DNA of 64,000 nt from contig NW_027461522.1 in NCBI RefSeq assembly GCF_024713945.1, positions 1 through 64,000 on the forward strand. The letters run 5' to 3'. A program made the translations under genes and the position numbers. Shown piece after piece: positions 25,901 through 35,115 of this stretch (position 1 is its first letter; each line of letters begins with the position of its first letter). The DNA comes from Dermatophagoides farinae. Lineage: Eukaryota > Arthropoda > Arachnida > Sarcoptiformes > Pyroglyphidae. A model generated the notes under the pieces. That model was not told the DNA's origin and searched no databases. It saw only the letters and a list, made by a program, of their open reading frames with translations.

Positions 25901-28900
25901 TGCTATCTATAACTAATGCAAAATCTAAATATAATTCATTGATATTGAAATAATTAGCAGCTTCAGAGGTTGCGACGAAGTCGTAAAATTCTTTTGAAAA
26001 CATTTTCAGTCTATGCTGTCTTTTTTCCCACAAAGCTGATGCGATCATTTGAGAATACAATAATTTAATTCCACCCACACCAGCGAAAATGAGTTTTGGG
26101 CAAATGCATTTTATAAATAGTTTGTTTTGTTTCACTATAGGTTCGGGTATTTTTACACTGTAATTTCGAATGATATGCAATGAAGCGTTTTGTAAAGAGA
26201 TATTGGAAAACTTAACCCCAAGCACGTTTGAATCACAATTAATTAACAAATCAGTAGTAAATAAAAAGTGCGAAGAGTAATTGTCGAACGAGGTGGGTAA
26301 GATAGTTTTAGCGTCTACTATCTGTATGGTGGTACTCATCGAATTATTTTTCGGAGCTTTCAAATCCTTGCGGTTAGATGAAACTGTCGACTTTAAAAAT
26401 AACGCTACAGCAGGTTTAGGATAAATTGTAAACGAACTTGTGCTTATAGAGCCTGTAATAAACGTGTATATGTCAATAAAAGACTGTATTTTTGTTAATA
26501 TCCACGTGTTTTTAATACAAATACTTAAAGTACTAGTTGACAAATTCGCATTGAAAGACATTGTAAACTGTGCATACTCGGAATTTAGATCTACACCTAA
26601 CGGTAAATACCATCGAGAGTAGAACGCGGAAACTGGGATCCATAAATATTGACTAGATTTAAATAAAGCATTGGCATTTAAAGGATAAGTTCCGTCAATA
26701 ATTTGCTTGTTTTCGTTTTTGTTACAACGGATGGTCGTTGTTTTAGTTTCGTACAACGGTTCGGTGAATATGAACTTAGAGCAAAAAGTTTCTTTTGAGC
26801 TCAAATCTTCTATATAATAAGTTTTGCTCGTTAGCAAAAAAGACTGGGTTCCAAAGCTTGCAAATAGCATGAACTGAAAATTAATTATAACATGATCAAA
26901 GTTAAATTTTGCAATTGGCATGATTGTTAACTTGATCGATTCGACATTAATCTTTACAAAATAAACTGAGTAATTTTGATGAATAGCTTTAAGTTCATCT
27001 TCATTATAACAGTTTATTTCTACGTCTGACTTTTTATTTTCAGCATTTTTATCGATAATTACTGGATCTGGAGAGTAACTTCCAGAAGTCAAATTTTCAT
27101 TAATAATATCTAACATTAAAACTAAATCCTGATAATTCCTAAAGTTTGAAGTGATTGAGGTTGTATCTATTGTTATTAACAATAAATTAGTCTCAATTTT
27201 TTCAAATGAAAGACTCGCAGAAAAAGGCTCTAAAAGTTTTGTAATGCTCGAACTTTGCACAAATTGATGTGAAGCCAGCGGAAAAAGCGTAATTTTACTT
27301 TCGATTTGTTTAATCTGAACTTTAAAATCAGACTCATTAAGAATAATATCTGTTTCGATTAAATTTATTTCTATAGAACTTCCTAAGTAAGATTTATCGA
27401 CATTTCTATTTTTCTTTTCAAATTTCGAATTCGCGTTGATATCATATTTCGTTAAATACTTTTTCGCAAATCTATAACCTCCAATTTGCTTTAATTTTTC
27501 TTCGACGATTTTTTCGTTAAGAGTTTGGTTTTTTGCGATAAAATTGTTTATAATTTGTTGTTTATAACGTTCCCGATTCCCACAAACAACTTGATCGGGC
27601 TCATATTGTGGAATCACACTTTTGTCTTCACTGATATAAATTATCGTTTGTGACAAATGGATTTCTAACGCAAAATTTTTCTGTTTTGTAATTGTTTTCG
27701 CCACTATATACGATTCATTAATTAATGATTCTAGTATATTACCTTCTATGTAATTATATATGGAAATAATGTTTTGGGAAAAAAATACACATTCAACAGG
27801 TCCAATGTTGATCAAACATTTCTGAGAGTTAGAATTATCATAGTTATTCTGAAATTGAAGATGAAATCCTTTGCTGTCAAAATCCTTAGACGCCAAAGTG
27901 CACACGTCGTAATTATAAATGTTTATTTGCTCTACTTCTAAGTCTAAAACCCACTGTTGAACGTTATAGAGGTTGAAGTTTAGATGTGTTGAAAAAAAAG
28001 AAATAGAAAATGTAGGCAGATCTGATACTGCGTTGGATTGTTGGTGTCCATAATAATGAGCATATAAATATTCTGAATCTTTCGAATCTGTGACACTTTC
28101 CCAAAAATTGATGTGAATCATCGGTAGTTTAATATCTAGCCTCATTTCTTTTATTAACGATGTTTTTGTAATTGGGCTGCAATTCTCATCAGACAATATT
28201 TCATTATCTAAACTATCTACGTCACCCTTATGCGATGTAAATTTTGTATTATTGTAAGGACTAACTTCGTCGGCTTTTATTAACTGTCTTTTATCGTACC
28301 ATAAGTCTCGGTCAATGTTATAAGCATTGTATAAATTGATTAATTCTTTGATGATTTTCTTATGATACAAAACGCTTAGAGCACTCAGTTCAGCTGATAT
28401 GTCAAGTGTTTTATCGTTAGATGAATATTTGAACACCAAATACATAATAATTTTTTTGTTATCTGATACTGAGTCCAATGCTGTAGTGATTATATTTGTG
28501 TTCATAGATAAACTTTTAACAGTTATTTCATCGCAGGAACAAACAAGAGACAAATTATAAGGTAAGGAATCTTCATGACGCAAAAGTTGGTAATTTAAAG
28601 TTACCTTATTGTTATTGGTGTGACAACGCATAATTCTTTCTGAACTATGTGAAATAATGTCTAGTCTAGTTTCTTTGATTGTGAAATTTATTTTGAAAAC
28701 TTCTATGACCATATTTTGTTCTTCGAAAAATTGTTCGTTAAAGTGAGACTCGTCGTTTTTAGAAGTCAAATTGTATAATTCTTTTTCGTTGATTGGCTCA
28801 CTACAATCATATATTGGTAAATATAAACTTATCATATCGATAATTTCATTATATTTAACGCTTTTATGTGATTCAGAGATAAAGGAATTGGTTAGTTTTA

Positions 28901-31469
28901 CTAATTGAAGAGATTCTTCCACTATTTGAAAAACTAATTTTGTCAAAGCCGGGTAAAATGAGACATGAATTTTAGAGATCGAGGTATCGATTGTAGGTTT
29001 AAAAGAATTTTGAGAAAAGTTTATACGAATGTCTACCGGAAGCAGAATATTAACTAGTTCATATTCGGTTTCATGGTTATAGTCTGATGACCCAGATTTC
29101 ACGTTAAAATCGCCGCCATTATTGTGTGAAAATTGCTTTAAAATTCGCAAATTCAATCCGGCGATTGAATCAAGATTAGTCTGATTATTAAAGATTTTTT
29201 CGTCAACAGCAGTATTTCTGTCAATAACTTGCCTAGTGAGTTTCGAAACTCGAATTTTGTCAATAATCTGCTTTCTTTTCATTTCAATCGCCGTACAAAT
29301 CAAAATAGAAGCGTTCTTAAGACTTGCTTTCAACTCAATATTTTTTATAGATTTGTTTTTATCAGAAACTATGTATAGTTCTCCAAAATCAATAAGCATA
29401 GCGAAATCTTTTGTTTCGTAGATGATCAACGGAGAGTAGCAAATTATGTATAGTTCGATGTGTTTATCTGACGAGTATGAAAAATATTTCGTATCAAGTA
29501 TACCTTGCTCGTCAGAGGTTAAACTTTTTTCATGATTTTTTTGGCCATAGTTTCTGGAAAAAATATTAGCTAGTTTAATTACTTCTTCGATGATGTGATA
29601 ATCCAAATGAATAAATATTGGTAATATTTGAGCGCCTAGAACAAATTTGTCGTTATCCTGTCCAACGTGCTTGTGAACACAGAAATAAAACTCCTCCGTG
29701 TTTTCAGTTGCAACTTGCAGAAAAATTTCATCTTGGTAAGCAATGTAGAACGAATACAAGCTGAGAGTAAATCTCCAAGCGTTGACAGATTTACATTCAT
29801 GGTTTATAACTGACTGAGTGTCAACTTGAACCTTGAAATCACTTAAATGAACAGTTGTTACTTTACCGCTATTGAGCAGTTGAAACTGCACTTTTGGCAC
29901 GTTAAAATGAAAATGGTAAGACTTCTTTATCAAGTTTTCTAAAAAATCTAAACTTAAATTGTCTTGAATGTACAAAACATCGTGCTCAGAAATCAAATTG
30001 GAAAACCAATTTGACTCTGTTGTTTCAACATTTTCTGTGTTCGAAGATTTGTATTTTTTAGAAGAAGTATTTTTTATTTTCCATAATTCACAATATAGCA
30101 TCCACTTTATCAAATATTTCGTTGGTATTACATCCATATAGAGTTGTAAACGTTTTTCCGCAGCGGAACTAAGTCGCTCCTGTTCTAGCTTAGTCAAATA
30201 AAGTCTGATAAAAGAATTTTTGTGTTCGTTTTCCAAGTTCTCTTTTGATAAATCCATGCCTCTGACATTTTTGATTTGTGCTTTCTTGACTAACGATTCC
30301 TGATATTTTTGGTGGTGAAGAAAAAAAAATAAACGTTGAACTGTAGTTGCTTTAATGTTTATGGGATTTAAATCTTTGGCAAAAGCGATGTCGAAGTCTA
30401 TTCTAGTTTCTTGAATTTTGCAAGTAGCATTAACCTGTAAATTGTCGATAATTACGCTGTAGTTATTAATAATGATTGTAGAATAATTATTGTCTATTTT
30501 ATCAGATGTCTCTAAATTTTTAAGTAGATCGGGTCTTATTGTAGAGGCATGAGGCAAAAACAAGCATTGTGTGGAATCATAGATGGCCGGGACCGTTAAT
30601 TCAATGTCTTCTTTATTCGTGTAAGAAGTGTGTTTAATAGAATTGGCTAATTGTTCATATATCATTGAACAACGGTGCTGCCGGAAAAGCAAATAATTGT
30701 TCTCGATATCGTTATTAGATAAGTCGTTAACATTACCGTTAACGGAGCTGAACTGAGAAAAATCTTTTTCAAACATGTCTAACGTGACTCCTGTGGCTTC
30801 TTCAAAATGTATAACGTTGAATTCACCTATGAGAATGTGAAGGTTATCAATTATGATATCCTTCAAAGTTTCTGAAGTATCTGAGTTTTCATGTTCCACT
30901 GGCTCTTTGTTGATAATATTTACTAAACCAATGTTACAACTTATGAAGAGTTTAGTTGATATTTCACGAATGCTAACAAAAATGTTGACAATATCAACTG
31001 TCAAATTTTCTTGCATTCGTTCAATGATGCCTCTAAACCAGCTGATCGATTTCTCATTTGTGTCGTTCAACAACCCCAGTTGAATCGCTTTGTCTTTAAC
31101 TATTGACGCTACTTGAGCTTTGATTTGGTTCGTCTTTTTCAAACGAATTTCTTCTACAAATTTTTCTATGTCGTCAGAGTAGTTTTTAATTTTTAAATAA
31201 ACAGTTACATCGCTTAACGTAAAAGATAAAGAGTTAGATGAGCGGAAGATAAAACTGTTCCAAGGGACGTGAATCTCTAATGTTCCTATGTGCCCATATT
31301 CTAAATTGAAGCTTCCACCTATCAAATTGTTGAAGTTATTATTCAAATAGATGTCTCGAAATCTAATCAATCCAGAGGTAATTGCAACGCTAATATTATC
31401 CCTTTGAAGCCCAATTATATATGGTTCTAGATAATGTTTGGCAATAGAATGTGCTAAGCCTTCAAGCAT
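19974..31469 (-). CDS. VPS13: VPS13-family bridge-like lipid transfer protein
   Basis: VPS13 proteins form long hydrophobic grooves that carry lipids between organelles at contact sites. This 3,831-residue frame is uninterrupted. The N-terminal chorein region is clear: a start MLEGLAHSIAKHYLEPYI, then RFRDIYLN, GHIGTLEI and VPW. The middle is a long series of weakly conserved beta-rich repeats. The C-terminal part has the family's glycine and lysine-rich stretch (FIKGIVPGVLGTLFKPVDK) and then a PH-like end. Which paralogue (A-D) it matches cannot be said. It is divergent from MSH6 across 181 bp. Confidence 0.9.
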   Translation of the reverse strand: MLEGLAHSIAKHYLEPYIIGLQRDNISVAITSGLIRFRDIYLNNNFNNLIGGSFNLEYGHIGTLEIHVPWNSFIFRSSNSLSFTLSDVTVYLKIKNYSDDIEKFVEEIRLKKTNQIKAQVASIVKDKAIQLGLLNDTNEKSISWFRGIIERMQENLTVDIVNIFVSIREISTKLFISCNIGLVNIINKEPVEHENSDTSETLKDIIIDNLHILIGEFNVIHFEEATGVTLDMFEKDFSQFSSVNGNVNDLSNNDIENNYLLFRQHRCSMIYEQLANSIKHTSYTNKEDIELTVPAIYDSTQCLFLPHASTIRPDLLKNLETSDKIDNNYSTIIINNYSVIIDNLQVNATCKIQETRIDFDIAFAKDLNPINIKATTVQRLFFFLHHQKYQESLVKKAQIKNVRGMDLSKENLENEHKNSFIRLYLTKLEQERLSSAAEKRLQLYMDVIPTKYLIKWMLYCELWKIKNTSSKKYKSSNTENVETTESNWFSNLISEHDVLYIQDNLSLDFLENLIKKSYHFHFNVPKVQFQLLNSGKVTTVHLSDFKVQVDTQSVINHECKSVNAWRFTLSLYSFYIAYQDEIFLQVATENTEEFYFCVHKHVGQDNDKFVLGAQILPIFIHLDYHIIEEVIKLANIFSRNYGQKNHEKSLTSDEQGILDTKYFSYSSDKHIELYIICYSPLIIYETKDFAMLIDFGELYIVSDKNKSIKNIELKASLKNASILICTAIEMKRKQIIDKIRVSKLTRQVIDRNTAVDEKIFNNQTNLDSIAGLNLRILKQFSHNNGGDFNVKSGSSDYNHETEYELVNILLPVDIRINFSQNSFKPTIDTSISKIHVSFYPALTKLVFQIVEESLQLVKLTNSFISESHKSVKYNEIIDMISLYLPIYDCSEPINEKELYNLTSKNDESHFNEQFFEEQNMVIEVFKINFTIKETRLDIISHSSERIMRCHTNNNKVTLNYQLLRHEDSLPYNLSLVCSCDEITVKSLSMNTNIITTALDSVSDNKKIIMYLVFKYSSNDKTLDISAELSALSVLYHKKIIKELINLYNAYNIDRDLWYDKRQLIKADEVSPYNNTKFTSHKGDVDSLDNEILSDENCSPITKTSLIKEMRLDIKLPMIHINFWESVTDSKDSEYLYAHYYGHQQSNAVSDLPTFSISFFSTHLNFNLYNVQQWVLDLEVEQINIYNYDVCTLASKDFDSKGFHLQFQNNYDNSNSQKCLINIGPVECVFFSQNIISIYNYIEGNILESLINESYIVAKTITKQKNFALEIHLSQTIIYISEDKSVIPQYEPDQVVCGNRERYKQQIINNFIAKNQTLNEKIVEEKLKQIGGYRFAKKYLTKYDINANSKFEKKNRNVDKSYLGSSIEINLIETDIILNESDFKVQIKQIESKITLFPLASHQFVQSSSITKLLEPFSASLSFEKIETNLLLITIDTTSITSNFRNYQDLVLMLDIINENLTSGSYSPDPVIIDKNAENKKSDVEINCYNEDELKAIHQNYSVYFVKINVESIKLTIMPIAKFNFDHVIINFQFMLFASFGTQSFLLTSKTYYIEDLSSKETFCSKFIFTEPLYETKTTTIRCNKNENKQIIDGTYPLNANALFKSSQYLWIPVSAFYSRWYLPLGVDLNSEYAQFTMSFNANLSTSTLSICIKNTWILTKIQSFIDIYTFITGSISTSSFTIYPKPAVALFLKSTVSSNRKDLKAPKNNSMSTTIQIVDAKTILPTSFDNYSSHFLFTTDLLINCDSNVLGVKFSNISLQNASLHIIRNYSVKIPEPIVKQNKLFIKCICPKLIFAGVGGIKLLYSQMIASALWEKRQHRLKMFSKEFYDFVATSEAANYFNINELYLDFALVIDSIALSPDDLVILIRAFSKVLYNESEKCLAIPAKIIRPPIYSGILIPIIDPNDVSTYTFYNISINISDFKFILLFNNDEMQTSYFNDSNVILPTYITNVEKTSFLFSFSPNIIQFTIDNFVCNLLSRNIDSGEYEPLVETLSLELLDYKKSEEFFTSLLKLRLKLVLARGRQITDDNCFLILRTYIDNLMPSKRTIKPITHQNFKIKMNKIKLNFNPRSIQLLLCFIRMASSSKVILENQNNKLLHISVTYTNKTGLPILIAENFNSAWSTILNYQENSNSANFLNLDNNDSKVQVNAFYLNQNNIFGDKTAIFLSVGPRFELIDSISNLILTNVDESAKIRFSDLDVFLTSVKTQSKCQTINIILNQLKNSNTLNKIDHGLYSRKFNPKMLLKPIKLLPETKLQKLKLYENNLVCLETTYNFYQNTDNPVPVYLCAKSYLSNPWANTVIITSQAVIQNTTNIYLELVFFDETGYNIMYLHNPYSCLYENTKFSTKSVDVFQSDKNNDNMENSDEVTREKNINSIDSSNDPEFNHHCNDPSLMNNLDGVFDFVKNYITSSLYKMIIPPFQSLSVPLEMITKNGIYFSTKPLSYTIDSLYNADKTVLNEIMTNNKEGYIVDDAVSIEESPISDRYKKHIYLEKYKKRTSKIFRMRSHYSQSKDQESYLSIETEGSFLVSKKDLVKNFTAPINFLNLKINGFSEIVHIPLTAHIANSSKILNFNHISLTSKDNFSINSNLIENFSLKAKKNRFDCATTPAADENSNNFNRYDYISIKKNSSVQINQHLPSCYFKLTLESEIVDERQGLLLQTLTISPPLTAVNVTHLDLFTFVTYSEHGKISNYLPPRSVFYYFNLPAQKLSNSYSVQLALIDEQKKDMQDQSTFLYNMSQEAFTISARPAILKYEKNSSTKQVSESKNAVTDFIKSYDTLKTIKTVVQTKNYEVCFEILQDNTDILPFIFFNSHISHKLFVVSTSDIISNVTGLPIKFLGNALNLMPLSGYSEVCKLSAITGTILNEQGIKRNSSNNTLLKGQITDQDKEFAHDIKILHNINNSSSLSIIYQNKTESLLSYEVDLSSEQALANVVFALDDKITYHLCGVFRNLDYHYTAGSLTRLLTIHAKYLVINETSFDMKLVRNSDLKKIQLNKSESVQFPYLIDEDPSFFITFDNVNLSCLVPFKESHAGEFKLWLMKGTTKIYLSLIIKTNDNILCCIIKKKNSASWTVSNLLMSKLSVRCSINYDYYELAAKTDAGVNLSCFQNNITLIKKSDHSDRTMLLFSSKKTETITIDFNDTQEIVHYNPFSSLDEAMFVFELLYNQQLMNSSRTIYKTTDNDVVLRCTMNDALLKLIYLNRIKLKPTKKQFTYQILRKNNIIILTSELCNQLSYYHRKENLICKDEIISCVEEKSNYFDLHQLCQNGNLHQNSTLLIGFDVNCKVIDITCFSNFLKQEILNIELNHIKVRCKKYNEIAKLTFSIKDAQINNQNDESLAYSDASPVILCNQGLRSFISITADLVSSSELLHFKSIIVSLDNYEVEINTEYILILLQFYKECLKSHGYTLNTSQGALKMKDIFYLANCVNFHQLLKRSFLRPLIISENQQMIIKIDNLQIEEFKIRTWLSLVVDRLSFLKPSILFLIKVFTLGWRLQLTGAPLAFAETVWKQGLRGPGVSIVEQIKTAYANQLFNSISLLVGYGLSNVGKVPGEILKSGLNAGLSTVNLVTSTVSDICSGLTFDTEYIEKKQFEQKKVTSLEAGLQAAAKNVGEGFIGIADVITKPVEGLRKEGGTGFIKGIVPGVLGTLFKPVDKIIGRAVSNLLSGVKAEYSETKHTEKRLVTSSKKKRYVLIDKSGNHLFYTWTAKEQVDTNVAGPGIIIVDASSLISISDHAIAYYYCVKQNLNQYRQLWSLNLYKIDDIIAQINGIEFRSATETYHLYINNQSLITSIYKRLFTAIANKQTSFVVRNDKLYNSFYEKFTKKSS

Positions 31470-31650
31470 GGTTAATTAACAAGTTTTTATGTCATAGTGC
31501 AATAACGATAAAACCAGTTCGTTAATTTGTTTGGATAATATCAATTTCGTAAAAATTTATTTGCTATTTTTATTGATTTTATCAGATATATAATTTTCTT
31601 TGTTCATTCTTATTTCGCCGTGTGAGCGTACCGTGGAATTATTTTTCTTA
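31470..31650. promoter_or_regulatory. Shared upstream region of VPS13 and MSH6
   Basis: The 181 bp between two divergent start codons must hold both promoters. It is AT-rich and I see no distinctive element. Confidence 0.45.
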
Positions 31651-34600
31651 ATGCAAAGTTCTATTTTAAATTTTATTAGCAATAGTGTAAGTCCAAATAT
31701 AGTTCAGTTTCTAGAATAAAAAAAATAATACCCGGGAGAACCAACCAATTTCTAACAACAAAGTTCAGCAGACTCATCCTGATTGTCACAAACAAACGAA
31801 CAAAGAAAATGAATCAAGAAATCAGAAAAATGCGGTTACTTTGAAAAACTCAAGTTGTGTCAACATAAATTCAGGTGATTGTAAACAAGAGTCTAGTCAA
31901 AATATAGTGGATGAATTAGACCTGTTAGTAAGTGAAAGCCAGAAGAGCAATTTGACAAACAATTTGGAATGTGTTTTTAAGGAGGAAAAAATCGATGCTA
32001 CGGGCAATAAACGAAAATCAACTGCACAAATCCAAAATAGTAAACGACGTTCAATTTCAAGCCAGACTTCCACGGTCGCTAAATCTTCAAAAACTACTTT
32101 TAAAGAGTGTGATATTGATTTTTCTGATGACAGCGATACATCTAATGATGAGTACAATTGTTCACTCACGCAAGAATTTTTTTCTGATAAATTACTTGAA
32201 GAACTCTACGATAACGAGTGTGAAAATACCTCGATTGACGTTTATATTCAAGATGAAAAAGCTAATCTCGATTCTTATGAGGACAATGTAAACGAGTTGA
32301 TCGAGCAAAAAAGTCTTAAATACAGCTGCCTGCATCTGCAAACAAATGCTTTTTGGATGAACTATATCGATGCTTTTTACGCATACCATAAAATATATAA
32401 CCTGCCATATTGGATTGATCCTGTTCATATTCGAGACGAAAAAGGGTTACCTATTACTAACCCAGAGTTCAATTTATCATCGATCACACTTCCTAACTTA
32501 ATCAAAAATAAAGAAATAGACTCTATGCACTGTACTCCCGCGATGCGACAATACTGGAGCATCAAGGCTAAGAATTTCGATTCTATAATTTTATTTAAGT
32601 TAGGCAAATTCTACGAACTGTTTTACGTGGATGCAATTATCAGCCAAAAACTGCTAAATCTTAAATGGATGGGACATGACAAAAAAGCTCATGTCGGTTT
32701 TCCAGAGTTTTCACTCGACTCATACGTAAAAATACTAATTGATAACAAGCATAAAGTCTGTGTCGTTGAGCAAATGGAAACTCCAATCGAAATGGCGCGC
32801 CGAGAAACCAACGAGCAAGCTATTGAAAGAAAAATTTGCAATGTCATCACTGTTGGCAACGTCACTCATACTAATATGCTGAGTGACTTATCAACTTATT
32901 TATTGGTCATATATCACGATAGCCGAACAAAAACATTAGGTGTTTTAATTGTGGATGTAGCTTTATGTGATATTACTTCCCTAACTGTTAGCAACGACAA
33001 TCAAGAAAGACTGGCTTCTTTGCTAGCTTCTATTAATCCAAAAGAAATGTTATTTAATAAGCACAATTACGCAGACAATCGAACTTTTTTCATTAATCTC
33101 GCAAATTCTAGTAGAGACATTTATATTAGCACGACGAATTCAGATATCGAATCTGAAAAAGCTTTATCCCAGTTTTTTTCTGATTATTATTCCTTTTACC
33201 AAATAGACTCAAGTATTAGTTTAAACGCTTTGAAGTTCATTTCTGAAACACCCTTATGTGTCCAAAAATGTTTTGAAGCGCTGTTTGAATACTTTCAAAG
33301 TCATCTTCTTTCGAGTAGAGTACTTCCTGCTTGCAAGCTACAAAATTGCACAGACGCAAACTTGTTGAACAACTACATGTATTTATCTAGCTCTGCAATC
33401 GATAGTCTAGCAATTATGGATGACCTATTCCCTTTCATCAACAAATGTATTTCACCTTTCGGTAGCAGATGTATGGCAAAATGGCTTTTAAAGCCGTTAA
33501 ATTCTATTTCAAGTATTGAGTTACGGCGCCAAGCGGTTCTCAATCTATCTAAAGACTCTAACAGGTACAATTCACTAATATCTTTTTTAAAAAGCCTACC
33601 CGACTTGGAAAGAATTTGCGCGTCTTTTAAACATGAAGTTGGAAGCGTGGATAAAACCGCTATTTACTTCAACAATTCAGCGACAAATAAAATAGCAAAA
33701 TTGCTCAAATTCCTTAGAGACATTCAGAATTCCATCGAAATCATCGATTTATTCCCTGACATTTTATGCAATTTTCGTCAACTTCCGATACAAGAATTGC
33801 AAACAACTTTGAACGAAATTTCGGATCAAGCTAAAGTTAACGATAAAAATGTTACTATTAAGCCCGGTATATTCGAATATTACGATGAAAATTTCGAAAA
33901 AATTTGTCAGATCAAACTAAAACTGGACAATATTATTAATGATCCAGCTACCTATAAGAATGTTGGAATCCAAAAAATGCCGCTTGATCGATGCTATGTC
34001 CATACAAAAACTCCATACGAAATTCAAATTCCTGAAACAAAATCATTTAAAGGTAATGTCACAAGTTTTAAAAAAGGATATATACGATATCAAACGGAAG
34101 AAATTCAAAAGTTGTGTTATGAACTTTCGGTTATTGATAACGACTTGAATCGAAATTTAACTAGCATTTATAAATCATTTATCAAGAAACTTTTGAAGTG
34201 GTTTTGTGTGATAGATGAGATTATAAATATGATTGCTACAATCGATTGTTATTACGTTTTTTCCGAGATTTTAAATCGTGAAAACATGAACTATCCACGC
34301 TTATTAGAAGCAAAAGGGCAAATTAACTTGAAGAATAACGCTCATCCCATTTTTCACGTGACAGTTCCGAGTTTTGTTCCTAACGACATCATTATCTCTA
34401 ACAATCTAGTAGTGTTAACTGGGCCTAATATGGGCGGTAAATCAACCTTAAGTAGACAAGTAGCACTTTCACTTATTTTAAACCAAATCGGGTGTCCTAT
34501 TTACTGTTCTTCAGATAGTTCTTTATCTTTGTTTGACAAGATCTTTACACGAATTGGCATATATGACCGTTTGTCAGCTAACCAATCGACTTTTTGGATC

Positions 34601-34945
34601 GAACTATTCCAGGTGTCAGAAATGTTGAAGCATGCGACATCCAGTTCTTTTCTCGTTGTTGATGAATTTGGCAGAGGCACATCCACAGAAAAAGGGACTC
34701 TGCTTTCTGCATACACAGCGAAATACATTGCGAGTCAGATAAAATGCAATACTATTTGGACAACTCATTTCCCACTTTACACATTTTTACACGATACACC
34801 CCATACGGTGTTCAAGCACATGCAATGTATCGACTGCCAAAACACGTACAAACTCGTTGACGGAGTATTCCCAAGTTCACACGGGATACTTGTAGCTGTT
34901 CAGGCGGGAATACCGAAAAACATTTTTGACAAAATAAATAGATAA
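31651..34945 (+). CDS. MSH6: DNA mismatch repair protein MSH6
   Basis: Mismatch-binding partner of MSH2 in MutS-alpha. I place the start at 31651: a 36-nt first exon (31651-31686) encodes a PCNA-binding PIP-box-like motif (QSSILNFI) at the very N-terminus, as in other MSH6 proteins. A 28-nt intron (31687-31714, GTAAGT...TCTAG, phase 0) leads into the long frame, giving 1,088 residues. A low-complexity acidic and serine-rich region follows. The mismatch wedge is KFYEL near residue 311. The Walker A is TGPNMGGKST near 913, followed by DEFGRGTST and TTHF. No PWWP domain is visible. Confidence 0.95.
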
Positions 34946-35115
34946 TTTAGACTGACAGTTTTGGGCAATAGTTATAATAGTAAGTCAAAATTAAAGTAAT
35001 TACTAGTAAATAATAAATAATTTGCAAATTATGGTGGTAAAAAAAATTTTAGATGAATAAAATAAGTTTTTATTGATTAGCTATAGTATAATTCGAAAAG
35101 TTTTTAGGACTACTA

